64,000 nt of DNA. Source: Cranoglanis bouderius. Taxonomy: Eukaryota > Chordata > Actinopteri > Siluriformes > Cranoglanididae. Position numbers and translations under genes: made by a program. Position 1 is the first letter of the stretch. The number at the start of each line of letters is the position of its first letter. The DNA lies in the NCBI GenBank assembly GCA_023630585.1, contig CM042566.1, forward strand, positions 15,452,254 to 15,516,253, written 5' to 3'. The notes under the pieces were generated by a model. That model saw nothing but the letters and a program-made list of their open reading frames with translations, did no database searches and was not told where the DNA came from. Below are positions 13,084-24,128 of this stretch, piece after piece.

Positions 13084-13160
<77 letters not shown>
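13078..13160. repeat. (CA)n microsatellite
   Basis: About 83 bases of almost pure CA (one CG variant near 13088). It sits at the left edge of the family B transposon body. Confidence 0.97.
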
Positions 13161-13161
<1 letters not shown>

Positions 13162-13195
13162 CTTTTTGCTGTTATGACCTGCTGCAAACGAGATG

Positions 13196-14261
13196 CATAG
13201 CCAGACACCAGATTCTAGCAGCGTTCCTGAGGAATCTTAGCCCATTCCTCATGAGCAATGGCCTCCATTTCAGTAATATTCTTGGGTTTGCGTGCTGCAA
13301 CCACCGTCTTCAAATCAAAAAGTCAGGTGACTGTGATGGCCCTGTAGAATCTTCCAGGACTTCATCTGCAACCAAGCCTTGGGGGAATTTGAGGTATGCT
13401 TGGGATCATTGTCCTGTTGGAAAGTCCAATGATGCCCAAGCTTCCTCACAGATGGCATGACTAGGATACTAGGATTTCCTGATATTTCAATGAATCCATC
13501 TTACCTTCCACATGCTGTAGGTTTCCTGTGCCTGAGGATGCAAAGCAGCCCCAGAGCATCACCGAGCCACCACCATTCTTGACTGTGGACAGAGTGTTCT
13601 TTCTTTTCTCTCTTCTTTCTCCAGACATACCGCTGATCTATCGTGCCAAAAAGTTCCAGTTTTGCTTCATCGCTCCACAGAACAGAATCCCAAAACTTCT
13701 ATGGCTTATTTATATGATTTTGAGCATGTTGGAGACTAATTTTCTTGTGCTTTTTGGGTCAGTAGTGGTGTACATCTTGGAGTTCTGGCATGGAAACATG
13801 CCATACTGTGTTCACTGAAATCTCAGTGCCTGTTGCCACCAAGTCTTGCTGCAGGTCTTTTGCAGTCACTCGAGGGTTTTTCACAAGCTGCCTTCTCAGA
13901 AATCTGGTTGCAGCCATTGATAGCCTCCTTTTTCTGCCCCGTCCAGGTATTTAATGTATTTTCTGCCCCTAGCCAGTTCAGGTATGTTATGTGTTCCAGC
14001 TTGAGACAACACCTGTTTTGCATATTTGTGCTGTTGTGAGGGATTCTTTTGAATAATTTTTTGAATAATTTTGAGACTGGAGAAGTCATTATAAGTTGCA
14101 TTTTCAGTTGAATTTGGGGAAACCACTTGAAGCATTTGTTGTGTTGAGCTATTTCAATTGCTTTTGTTTGATCTGTTCATTGCAAACAGCTGAAAGTCTG
14201 TAAATTTTGACAGTAAACCTGATGTGCAATGGGGTGTTGAAAAATTTTGATTGCAACTGTG
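13196..14261 (-). mobile_element. Tc1-like transposon, family B, left-truncated
   Basis: The right terminal repeat (14210-14261) ends gattgcaactgtg before TATA. On the minus strand Tc1 transposase pieces can be read in more than one frame. The translation from 14101 down contains the helix-turn-helix region, then a frame with FLRRQLVKNP and TAKDLQQDLVA (about 13810-13890). FQQDNDPKHTS with the second catalytic Asp lies near 13405-13440, and the following PSQSPD lies near 13330. The frame is broken many times. The left end is missing next to the (CA)n run. Confidence 0.8.
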
Positions 14262-14265
14262 TATA

Positions 14266-15785
14266 CAGTGGGTATAGAAAAGAATCACCCCCCTTTAAAA
14301 TAATCACATTTTGTTGCTTTTCAGCCTGAAATGAAGATGGACACCATTTTTGTTTTATCCAGTTGTATTTAATTAGTGCAACTTATAACATCCAAGTGAA
14401 AGATACAACACCAACATGTAAGGGGAAAAAATCAGAATCACTGAGTTGGAAAAAGGATCACCCCCTCCTAAAAATGACTTGTAAACTCAATAAGGTGTAG
14501 CTAATCACCTTCTCAATGGCACACAAAGCCATTTGACTTTCAACTGTGATCAACTGTGGTCATTTTGATTAGCTCAGCATGAAAAGAGCTTTCCTGGAGC
14601 ATTTTTAGTGCAACTGAAGCAAACAATCAACTATGGGTGGCAATGTACTGTCAAAAGATCTCCTGACAGGCACAAGTCAGGAGATGGATACAAAAAAAAT
14701 TTCAAAGGCTTTATCAATGCCTAGAAGCACAGTGAAGTCTATAATTAAGAAGTGGAAGGTATTTGGTACAACACAGACCCTCCCCGGATCAGGACGTCGC
14801 TCCAAACTGGATGAAAGAGCCAGGAGGAAATTTGTCAGAGAGGCTACCAAGAGGCCTACAGCAACTCTGAAGCAGTTGCAGGAATTTATGACAAAGAGTG
14901 GTCATTGTGTGCATGTGACAAAAATATCACAAATTCTCCACAAATGTGGCTTGTATGGGAGGGTTGCAAGAAAAAAGCCACCCACGATTGAGCTTTGCCA
15001 AAACACACCTTGAAGATTCTGAAGCTACATGAAAAAAGGTGTTATGGTCAGATGAATTATTTGGCCTCAACACTAAATGATATGTCTGGCGGAAATCCAA
15101 TACAGCTCACCATCCAAATAACTCCATTACTACAGTAAAGCATGGAGGTGGTAATATCCTGTTTATCCTGTATATCCTGGGTGTTTCTCTGCAACAGGGA
15201 CTGGAGCACTTGTCAGGATAGAAGGAAAATTCAAAAATTCAAATTCTTGAGGAAAATCTGCTGCCCTCTGCCAGAAAGTTGTCAATGGGAAGAAGGTTTA
15301 CCTTCTAACATGACAATGACCCAAAGCACACAGCAAAACTGACCACACAGTGGTTGAAGGAGAAAAAGGTGAGTGTCCTTGCATGGCCTAGTCAGAGCCC
15401 AGACTTAAACCCCATTGAAAATCTGTAGAATGACTCAAATTTAACTGAACTTGAGCAGTTCTGCAGAGAAGAGTGGGCAAATATTGCAAAGTCTAGATGT
15501 GCAAAGTTAGTAGAGACATATCCCAACAGACTAAAGGCTGTAATTTAAAAAATAAGGCAAATTAAAGCAAGGGGTGATCCTTTTTCCACCTCAGTGATTC
15601 TGTTTTTTATATTTTTTTTCTTTTTTTCTGACATGTTGGTGTTAGATCGTTCACTTGAATGTTATAAGTTGCTTTGAGTAAATACAGCTGGATAAAACAA
15701 AAACTGTGTCGATCTTCATTTCAGGCTGAAAAGCAACAAAAAGTGATCATTTTAAAGGGGGGGTGATTTTTTTCTATATCCACTG
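14266..15785 (+). mobile_element. Tc1-like transposon, family A, second copy (inverted)
   Basis: The ends cagtgggtatagaaaag (left) and ttctatatccactg (right) are each adjacent to TA. A plus-strand transposase start at 14633 reads DTKKISKALSMPRSTVKSII, with a paired DNA-binding region to about 15013. It then breaks by frameshift. GCFSATGTGALVRIEG and the DNDPKHT-type region (about 15310) are recoverable only in other frames, and the NPIENL block ends in a stop at 15426. It is in opposite orientation to the copy at 8019-9533 and abuts family B through the same TATA. Confidence 0.88.
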
Positions 15786-15791
<6 letters not shown>

Positions 15792-15864
<73 letters not shown>

Positions 15865-15889
15865 GTGTGTGTATATATATATACATACG
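15792..15889. repeat. (TA)n microsatellite with a short (GT)n
   Basis: About 70 bases of TA, then tgtgtgtgtg and a second short TA run. It directly follows a Tc1 end. Confidence 0.95.
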
Positions 15890-16266
15890 CAGTACTGTGC
15901 AAAAGTTTTAGGCACATGCAAACAAATGCTTAATTTGTACAATTAGTGCAGTTTTATAAGGAAATGAGCTGGTAAGTTTTATTGAGCATCTTGCAGAACC
16001 AGCCGCAGTTCTTCTGGAGACTTTGACTTTTGCACTTGCTTCTTATTTTTGCAGCAAAACCCAGGAGCCTTCATTGTGTTTTTTTTGTCTTTCTTTAATG
16101 ACATACAAACATTTTTCTGTAACATTTATTTTCTGCTTGATTCCCTACTAATGTTTGGGAATCTAAACTGTTTTTTGTACTGACTTGATCATGTAGAAGT
16201 CAAAAAAAATCTATAACAAAGTTTGTACAAAAAAAAAAATAGGGTGCCTAAAACTTTTGCACAGTA

Positions 16267-16269
<3 letters not shown>
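15890..16269. mobile_element. Non-autonomous Tc1-type miniature element
   Basis: This 380-bp unit is bounded by inverted repeats: cagtactgtgcaaaagtttt at the left and the exact complement (aaaacttttgcacagtactg) at the right. The repeat extends through taggcac. It has no coding frame. The terminal sequence is the same as that of the Tc1 element ending at 30712, which suggests it could be mobilised by that family. Confidence 0.85.
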
Positions 16270-16454
<185 letters not shown>

Positions 16455-16587
16455 CCCAACATGTAATTTCCTGCCCTATACACAATACAAACAGTTCTTT
16501 CAAAGTGGAATGTTATAGACATTTTCTCCACTTTGCCATACTGCCTGGACCCCAATGAATGCCGCTTGTGGATATATTTATTATTAG

Positions 16588-16630
16588 GGGTTCAAGCACA
16601 AGGTGCTGAAACCCTATTATTTTTGTAGGA
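16588..16630. repeat. Left end of GGGGTTCAAGCAC repeat
   Basis: The sequence ggggttcaagcacaagg opens a repeat whose presumed other end, ggtgcttgaaccctgataattgctgcttgcagctatattt, is at about 19670-19710. An RTE LINE and a hAT-like element lie inside it. It resembles the GGGCCAAGCACC family in its edges. Confidence 0.5.

Positions 16631-16705
<75 letters not shown>
16631..16705. repeat. (ATT)n microsatellite
   Basis: Twenty-five trinucleotide units directly upstream of the RTE reverse transcriptase fragment. A matching (ATT)n run follows that fragment. Confidence 0.97.
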
Positions 16706-16706
<1 letters not shown>

Positions 16707-17844
16707 CTACAGATGCATTACAGATGCAATATTTGCTTTGAGAATGTTGATGGAGAAGTACAGAGAGGGTCAGAAAGAGCTGCATTGTGTCTTTGTAGAT
16801 TTAGAGAAAGCGTATGACAGGGTGCCAAGAGAGGAGCTGTGGTATTGTATGAGGAGGTCTGGAGTGGCAGAGAAGTATGTTAGAGTGGTGCAGGATATGT
16901 ATGAGAACAGTAGGACAGTGGTAAGGTGTGCGGTAGGTGTGACAGAGGAGTTCACGGTGAAGGTGGGACCGCATCAAGGATCGGCTCTGAGCCCCTTCTT
17001 GTTTGCGGTGGTGATGGACAGGCTGACAGATGAGGTCAGACAGGAATCTCCATGGACTATGATATTTGCGGATGACATTGTGATCTGTAGTGAGAGCAGG
17101 GAGCAGGTGGAGGAAACTCTAGAGAGGTGGAGGTTTGCTCTGGAGTGAAGAGGAATGAAGGTTAGTCGCAGCAAGACAGAATACATGTGTGTGAATGAGA
17201 GGGATCCAAATGGAACAGTGAGGTTACAGGGAGAAGAGATAAAGAAGGTGCAGGATTTTAAGTACTTAGGGTCAGCAGTCCAGAGCAACGGGGAGTGTGG
17301 AAAAGAGGTGAAGAAGCGTGTGCAGGCAGGTTGGAATGGGTGGAGAAAAGTGTCAGGTCTGTTGTGTGATAAAAGAGTAACAGCAAGAATGAAAGGAAAG
17401 GTGTACAGGACAGTAGTGAGACCAGCGATGTTGTATGGTTTGGAGACAGTTGCACTGAGGAAAAGACAGGAGGAAGAGTTAGAGGTAGCAGAGCTGAAGA
17501 TGTTGAGGTTCTCTTTGGGAGTGACAAGGATGGATAGGATCAGGAATGAGTACATCAGGGGGACAGCACATGTGAGATGTTTTGGAGACAAAGTTAGAGA
17601 GGCCAGGTTGAGATGGTTTGGACATGTTCAGAGGAGGGAGAGTGAACATATCGGTAAAAGGATGCTGAGGTTAGAGCTGCCAGGCAGGAGGCCGAGAGGA
17701 AGACCAAAGAGGAGGTTTATGGATGTAGTGAAGGAGGACATGAAGGTAGTCGGTCTGAGAGAAGAGGATGCAGGGGATAGGGCTAGATGGAGGCAGATGA
17801 TTCGCTGTGGCGACCCCGAAGGGAACAGCCGAAAGGAAAAGAAG

Positions 17845-17845
<1 letters not shown>
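16706..17845 (+). mobile_element. RTE-clade LINE, 5'-truncated, one nonsense codon
   Basis: A reverse transcriptase 3' half reads in a single frame from about 16708 to 17830. Motifs in order are VFVDLEKAYDRVPREELW (motif A, 16790-16845), VGPHQGSALSPFLF (motif B, about 16963-17004), IFADDIVICS (motif C, 17062-17092), YLGSAVQSNG (17263-17292), the thumb region TVVRPAMLYGLETVALRKR, and the C-terminal IRGTAHVRCFGDKVREARLRWFGHV. The only interruption is TGA at 17146-17148, between LERWRFALE and RGMKVSRSK in the same frame, so a CGA to TGA change is likely. The RTE assignment comes from the motif wording. The endonuclease and 5' half are absent. The copy is followed by an (ATT)n tail. Confidence 0.9.

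Positions 17846-17904
<59 letters not shown>
17846..17904. repeat. (ATT)n tail of the RTE element
   Basis: About twenty ATT units follow the end of the RTE reading frame, consistent with the simple-repeat tails of RTE elements. Confidence 0.95.
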
Positions 17905-17905
<1 letters not shown>

Positions 17906-17940
17906 TGCCCTAAAACTGATCATGCAGACCAAACCGTAAG

Positions 17941-18472
17941 CAGAGGTTGGTAGAATAGCCAAACATTTCACTCACGTACGAGTAAAATTACCTCTAAAAA
18001 TAATTACTCAAGTAACAGTAAAAGTAATAATGTTAATAATTACTTGAGTAAGATTAATCAAGTATCCAATGAGAAGACTACTCAAGTAGCAAGTTACTAG
18101 TTACTTCTGATTAAAATGAAGGGAAAATCCTGAATCTCAGACCACATGGAGAACAATGTAAGTCACACCTCTCCTTGAAAGTCTGTCTGTTCTGTTTATA
18201 TGATATAAAACCTGGGTTCAAGATGAAGCAGCATATCCCAGTCCTGTGATGGGTACAATAACACAGAACCTGTCATTTTCAACACAAAATCTCTTTCACA
18301 CACCAAAAAAACAAACATTTTCCCAACAGTTGACTGTCTTTATTTTCACATTAACAACACAAAATTGTCAGCATCTGCATTTAAACAAGACAACAGAGAA
18401 CAAAACTACAGACTATGGAACAGAACAGAAGAGAAAGTGTGTGTGTAGAAAGAGTGAGTGTTTGTGTGTGTG

Positions 18473-18535
<63 letters not shown>

Positions 18536-18871
18536 CCTGCCTCTGTCACCAGGCTTGCTTCTTCTCTCTCTCCAGGATTGAGCCGCTAAAAAAAGTGACC
18601 ATATTAAGACCACTGCAGCATACCACGAGACTCGCAACCTCATTATACATGACATAAACTATAACTACATATATTTATTAAGATTTAACAGTAATGGAGA
18701 AACGCCACCAAATGTAGCAAAGTAAAAGTACATTTCTGTGATTAAAAATTAACTTGACTAAGAGTATAAGTATGGCCAGTTAAACCTACTCTTAAAAGTA
18801 ATTTTTTTTCAAAAGTTACTCAAATAAATGTAACAAAGTAAATGTAGCGTATTACTACACACCTCTGACTG
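17941..18871. mobile_element. Short hAT-like element with 8-bp target duplication
   Basis: The unit starts cagaggttgg and ends acacctctgactg. It is flanked by ACCGTAAG on both sides (17933-17940 and 18872-18879), an 8-bp direct repeat as expected for hAT transposons. Inside are sub-terminal runs of actcaagtaa/ttacttgag type. No transposase is present. A (GT)n stretch at 18463-18534 has expanded within it. The first 4 bases of the left terminal repeat seem to be lost relative to the right end. Confidence 0.75.
18463..18534. repeat. (GT)n microsatellite inside hAT-like element
   Basis: About 70 bases of GT with one CAT interruption at 18473. Confidence 0.97.
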
Positions 18872-18879
18872 ACCGTAAG

Positions 18880-19710
18880 GCCTAGAGACTTGAAACTTCG
18901 AGGAATGGTAGTACTCCTCCAGTCTACACCAGTCTCATCCCGATCGGCCACACGGTGGCGTTACAGTGATTGGAACAAAAAAAAACCTTACAAACTATCA
19001 CATTAACTTACTATCACATTTTTCATGCATGTGAATGGTTTTATATACTGCAGTGTTTCACACAAACACAAGTAATTCATACGATCTGATAGAGCTGCAG
19101 ATTCTTAAAAAGTATGCCTCAAAAACCATCGGTGTCAAATTCTTTGTTAAATATTTGCGATTATTTTAAAAACATACTTTTGCAAACCAGTCCTAGGTTT
19201 TTTTACTCAACCGAAATAAAAAATAGTGCAGTACAATTGTCTGGAGTCCTTCGATCAATAATTATTAAAAAAAAAAAAAGTTTAACTTTTTATTCATCAC
19301 CGTGACGGCAGGCAAAAACGTTATATGGGCTCAATCTGAAGTCAAATGCACAAAATGTCCAAGCTTGGCCATGTGGTGGTGCTATAACAGGACAAAACTT
19401 TTTTTTTTTTTTTTTTAAACGAACCTTTGGTCCAAATGACTTGAAATTTTGTAAGAAGTGTATTTGACCAAGATCCCATCAGTGTCTATAAGGACATTAG
19501 TGAATCTCGAAAAACATGGCCACCATTGGCCAATCAATGTTCAGCAGCTATTAGACAAGGCTGATATTTCTTAAAATTATCTTGCTTTTTCTCCAATTTA
19601 GGTGCTTACAGGCTTGCACAATATAAAGTAATATATTTTCATGCATGTCCTTAAAGGCCCTAAGGTGCTTGAACCCTGATAATTGCTGCTTGCAGCTATA
19701 TTTATTATTA
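18880..19710. repeat. Remainder of GGGGTTCAAGCAC repeat
   Basis: No gene is seen. The repeat resumes at ggcctagagacttgaaactt after the hAT-like insertion and runs to the characteristic edge gcttgcagctatattt (about 19690-19706). Homopolymer runs lie at 19268-19279 and 19400-19416. Confidence 0.5.
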
Positions 19711-19830
19711 TTAGAATCAGAATGTGCTTTATTGCCAAATATGCTCACACACACAAGGAATTTGACTTGGTAAGTGAAGCTTCCAGTGCATGCATAAATA
19801 TGACAGCAAGACACAGTAATAAGAATTAAA

Positions 19831-19861
<31 letters not shown>

Positions 19862-19955
19862 AGAAGACCTGATAAGCTTAAGGCAGAACAGACATGGTAT
19901 AGATGCCATGTACAGCTATGCAAGGGGTAATGCAGTGTACAGAAGGTGGGGGTAT
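19711..19955 (-). mobile_element. LINE 3'-end fragment (reverse orientation)
   Basis: The sequence agaatcagaatgtgctttattgcc is the complement of a 3' untranslated end common to fish LINEs. It is followed by an A-rich stretch with aaaataaaat units. It probably belongs to the LINE body at 21066-22935, with a Tc1 element inserted between them; this link is inferred from position and orientation. Confidence 0.55.
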
Positions 19956-19956
19956 A

Positions 19957-21065
19957 CGGTGCTGTGAAAAGTATTTCTTCTGTTTTTGTGTATGTTCTAC
20001 TAAATAGTTTCAGATCTTCAAAGAAAATACAACATAAAACAAAGGCAACCTGAGTAAATACACAATACAGTCTTTATTCATTTATTTATTTTACTGAAGC
20101 AAAAAGTTTTCCAACATCTTTCACCAATGTGAAAAATTAATTGCCCCCTTAAACTTAAAATCTGGCTGTGCCACCAAACGCTGCCAATAACTGGAAATCA
20201 GTCTTTCACATACTTCTAGGACTAGGACTTACTCCTATGCTTTGGATCATTGTCTTGCTGCATAATCCAGTTACATTTGAGTTTCAATTTACAGACTGAA
20301 GACTGGACATTCTCCACAGAACATTCTTCCAAAAGGTTTGAGGATCATCAAGGTGTATTTTGGCAAAATTCAGACGAGCCTTAATGTTCTTCTGGGTTAG
20401 CAGTGGTTTTCGCCTAGCCACACTTCCATGGATGCTATTTTTGCCCAGTGTCTTTCTGATAGTACAGTCATGAACAATTACTTTTATTAATGCAAGAGAG
20501 GCCTGTAGGACCTTTGATGTTGTCCTTGGCTCTTTTGTGACTTGCTGGATGAGTAATTGCTGTGCTCTTGGAGGAATTTTGGAAGGTCGGCCACTTCTGG
20601 GAAGTGTGCTGAGTTTTTCCATTTGGAGATAATGGCTCTCACTATATTCCTTTGGAATCCCAGAGCCTTTGAAATAGATTTGTAACCCTTCCCAGACTGA
20701 TGTATTTCAATCACCTTCTTCCTCATCATTTCTGGAATTTCTTTCAATTTTGTCATAGTGTGTTACCTTTTAATCAACTTCATGTTGTTGAAAAAGTTCT
20801 ATTTAAGTGTTGATTTGATTGAACAGGGTTTGTAGTAATCAGGCCTGGTTGCATGTAGTCCAGCTGAACCTCGTTATGAATACAGTTTAATAGTTTTAGG
20901 GAATTAGAAACTACGGAGGCAAATACATTTTCACACAGGTCCACTTGGTATTGGACAACTTTTTTGCTTCAATTAATAACATTAGCATTTAAAAACTGTA
21001 TTTTGGGTTTACTCAGGTTGCCTTTGTTTTATCTGAGATTTTTTTTAAGTTTCTGAAACAATTTA
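19957..21065 (-). mobile_element. Tc1-like transposon, family C, catalytic core deleted
   Basis: The left end cggtgctgtgaaaagtattt follows TA (19955-19956). The right terminal repeat pairs with it over gtttcag...aacaaaggcaacctgagtaaa, but its outer part of about 45 bp is lost. Minus-strand frames give MTKLKEIPEMMRKKVIEIHQ and the helix-turn-helix (20487-20756), then PRSGRPSKIPPRAQQLLIQQ to DDPQTFWKNVLW (20284-20622). After a DNDPKH relic (about 20245) the catalytic part is missing. It sits inside a LINE. Confidence 0.82.
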
Positions 21066-22935
21066 GACTATAGAGATGTACACAAAAACAGCTACAGGTT
21101 GTTCAGACTGTACCAGACACCCAACTTTTTAACCTTCTTTCTGTATGCAGACTCATCACCATCCTGGATGAGGCCAATGACTGTGGTGTCATCTGCAAAT
21201 TTCAGGAGCTTCACAGAGGGGTCTGTAGGGGTGCAGTCATTTGTGTAGAGGGAGAAGAGCAGTGAGGAGAGCACACAACCCTGAGGAGTGCCAGTGCTGA
21301 TTGTGCAGGTGCTAGATATGAATTTTCCCAGCTTCACTTGCTGCTGCCTGTCTGTCAGGAAGCTGGTGATCCACTGACAGATGGCGGTTGGCACACAAAG
21401 CTGCCTTAAATTACACAGGAGGAGATCTGGGATGATGGTACTGAAAGCCGAACTGAACACAAATAGGATCCTTGCATAAGTCCCTGGTCTGTCAAGGTGT
21501 TGCAGGATGTAAGGCAAACCCATGTTGACCATCATCTACTGATCTGTTTGCTCGATAAGCAAACTGAAGGGGGTCCAGCAAGGGTCCAGTGATGTCCTTC
21601 AGGTGGGCCAACACCAGTCTCTCAAATGATTTCATGACCACAAATGTCAAAGCAACAGGTCTGTAGTCATTCAGTCCTGTGATCTTGGGTTTCTTTGGAA
21701 AGGGGATGATGGTGGTGTGTTTGAAGCAGGAAGGGACTTTACACTGCTCCAGTGATCTATTGAAGATCTGGGTGAAGATGGGTGACAGCTGTTCAGTGCA
21801 GACCTTCAAACAGGTGTGTGAGACACTCACAGGGTATGGAGCTTTCCTGATCTGCTGTTTCTGGAAGAGCTGGCACAGATCCTCCACTGTATTTTTGGCC
21901 TGATTGTACAAGACTTTGTCCCCACTTCTGTAAGCCTCTTCTTTGGCCTGACAGAGCTGTCTGAGTTTTGGTGTAAACCATGGTTCGTAGTTGTTGTAAG
22001 TTAAATAAGTACTGGTGGGAACACACATGTCCTCACAGAAACTGATATAGGATGTCACAGTATCAGTGAGCTCATCCAGATCAGTGGCTGCAGCTTCAAA
22101 AACACTCCAATCAGTGCAGTCAAAACAGACTTATAGTTCTAGTTCTGCTTCTCTGGTCCATCTCTTTACAGTCCTTAATACATACTTGGCAGATTTAAGT
22201 TTCTGCCTGTAGGTCGGCAGAAGATGAACCAGACAGTGATCAGAGTGCCCCAAAGCTGCTCTGTGAAGAGAGCGATATGAGTCCTTTATTGTGGTGTAGC
22301 AGTGGTCCAGTATGCTTCTGTCTCTGGTGGGGCTTGAAATGTGCTGTCTGTATTTAGGCAGTTCATGGGTGAGGGTTTGCTCTGTTAAAATCCCAGAGAA
22401 TAATAATAAGTGAGTCCGGGTGTCGTTGCTCTGTGTCTGTAATTTGATCAGCCAGTTTTTGCAGCACCACACTCACACAGGCTTGAGGAGGGATGTAAAC
22501 ACTCACCAGAATAAACAAGGAAAACTCTTGTGGTGAATAAAAATGCTTGCAATTGATCAAGAGCACTTTTAAATTAGGACAGCAAATCTTCTTCATCGTT
22601 GTCATATCTGTGCACCAACCTTCATTGATGTAAAAACATAATCTGCTGCCTCTCGTTTTCCCCCGATGACTCTGCGAAGTGATCCGCTCTGAACAGCTGG
22701 AAACCCAACAGATGTAGAGCGCTGTCTGAAATGGTTTCATTCCGCCAGGTTTCCGTGAAGCACAAAGCAGCAGAGCTGGAAAAGTCCTTGTTTGTTCGGA
22801 TGAGGAGTAGTAGTTTGTCTGTTTTGTTGGTGAGGGAGCAAAGATTGCCGAGGTGAATCATTTGCATCTTTTGGAGTACAGGACTGCAGCTCCTCCAACT
22901 AAGATATCTAGTAAGACTGAATGTACGAAAATCTG
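21066..22935 (-). mobile_element. CR1/L2/Rex1-group LINE body, broken
   Basis: On the minus strand the endonuclease comes first: SLTNKTDKLLLLI, LCFTETWRNE (22622-22957) and GHSDHCLVHLLP (about 22215-22250). The reverse transcriptase follows: HTTIIPFPKKPKITGLNDYR and KSFERLVLAHLKD (21492-22058), RILFVFSSAFSTII (motif A, its catalytic Asp replaced), GTPQGCVLSSLLFSLYTND (motif B) and LLKFADDTTVIG (motif C, about 21180-21210). There are several frameshifts, so it is not functional. It is similar to the LINE at 5405-7103 but is a distinct subfamily by residue differences. The 5' side is rearranged (see 22936-23921). Confidence 0.85.
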
Positions 22936-23699
22936 CAAAAGATTGATAGGTTTGCATTGTGTTACAACCCAGTCTAGGTTAGGCCACAAGTAGTACACAA
23001 GCTCAGGATTCAAAGGAAATTATATCTTTATAAGGAAAGCCAGGAATGTCAGACACCAAAAGATTTCAACAAAGGTGGTGGTATATTGTAAAAGTAGGCA
23101 AGTGTATATAGAACTGTACATGAAAAAAAAAACAGGTGTGACTTCAGGGTGGGCCAAGGCCAAAATAATAAACAAAAGAATTCTTATTTTTGGAGCTTCC
23201 TTACCTAAAAGAAAAGCAACAAAATACAGTTCGGTTCCCTAAATCCCTAACGCAAAAAAACAGAGACCAAAAGGAACCCACTCCCAAAAGAAATGGCAGC
23301 CACACCCTACTGCCGGTGAACTAAGTGAAACCATATATACAGTGATAAATATACACACGATGGTAAAGTTAAAGGGAAAACCAAGTTCAAAGTCCAAAAA
23401 CAGGCACAAGTCATAACCAGAACAGCAGTCAAAACAGAGAACTCTACTATAACCACAAGGGTAAGCAAACAAGCAACAAAACACTATCTCCTAACACATG
23501 CCCACGCGAAAATCACTTCCACCATCCTCCTCCTCTGTTCTCCTCTTCCTCTCTAAATATAGTCACCTATGAGTGACATCATTGTGGGAGGCGGGAGCAA
23601 GGCAGGCTAGGGCAGACTGGAAACTCTGGATAGGAGTTGGACCTGTGCACAAAACAGGACTTCCAACCGCAAGATATCGCAGGGTCTTATTTTTGGAAC
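22936..23699. other. Unclassified insert between inverted LINE pieces
   Basis: A tract of roughly 730-760 bp begins near tgttacaacccagtctagg and contains gacatcattgtgggaggcgg. It separates two oppositely oriented copies of the same LINE segment. No reading frame with recognisable motifs was found on either strand. It could be a solo LTR or a non-autonomous insertion, but no clean terminal repeats were seen. Confidence 0.35.
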
Positions 23700-23921
23700 G
23701 TTCAGATGTCTTACTAGACATCTTAGTTGGAGGAGCTGCAGTCTTGTACAAGCACTCCAAAAGATGCAAATGATTCACCTCGTGAATCTCAATGTCTTAT
23801 GTTTAGTAGTTCGTCCCTGGTAAATGTTATTGGAGAAAAGTGACTAAAGACAGGACAAACAAACAATAATCAAAACACTGGGGATCTCCAAACCGAGGCA
23901 GACATCTGCAGCGCCATCTTG
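23700..23921. mobile_element. Displaced LINE 5' pieces, one inverted
   Basis: 23700-23780 repeats in inverted orientation the LINE segment at 22852-22935 (shared cttagttggaggagctgcag). 23781-23921 ends gcagcgccatctt, whose complement aagatggcgctgc looks like a LINE 5' start on the minus strand. The pattern fits a 5' inversion during insertion or a later rearrangement. Confidence 0.6.
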
Positions 23922-24128
23922 AAAGGATCTTTTATTATTATTATTATTATTATTATTGTTATTATTTTATTACCTAAAATAAGATGGGCAGCCCAAACCG
24001 TAAGTCATAGAAACACTATGGTGCAGAATTCCATGCCCTGCTTAGCAAAGATGAGACCAGCATTGGCCTGATGCTGGTGACCTTTTTCCCCTGTATCTCG
24101 AGAACCTTAAGGCCTAGACTCAGAATTA
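23922..24128. other. (ATT)n and repeat remnant
   Basis: A short (ATT)n-like run at 23931-23960 is followed by gcccaaaccgtaagtcatag, which resembles the sequence after the RTE tail at about 17920. No gene is seen. Confidence 0.45.

Noticed and set aside
13078..13160. Regular short repeats that could suggest a CRISPR array
   Set aside because: Pure dinucleotide repeats without spacers, in a eukaryotic genome.
9538..14261. One giant 4.7-kb family B transposon spanning both B ends
   Set aside because: The host repeat continues directly after the left B end, so the two ends most likely belong to different copies.
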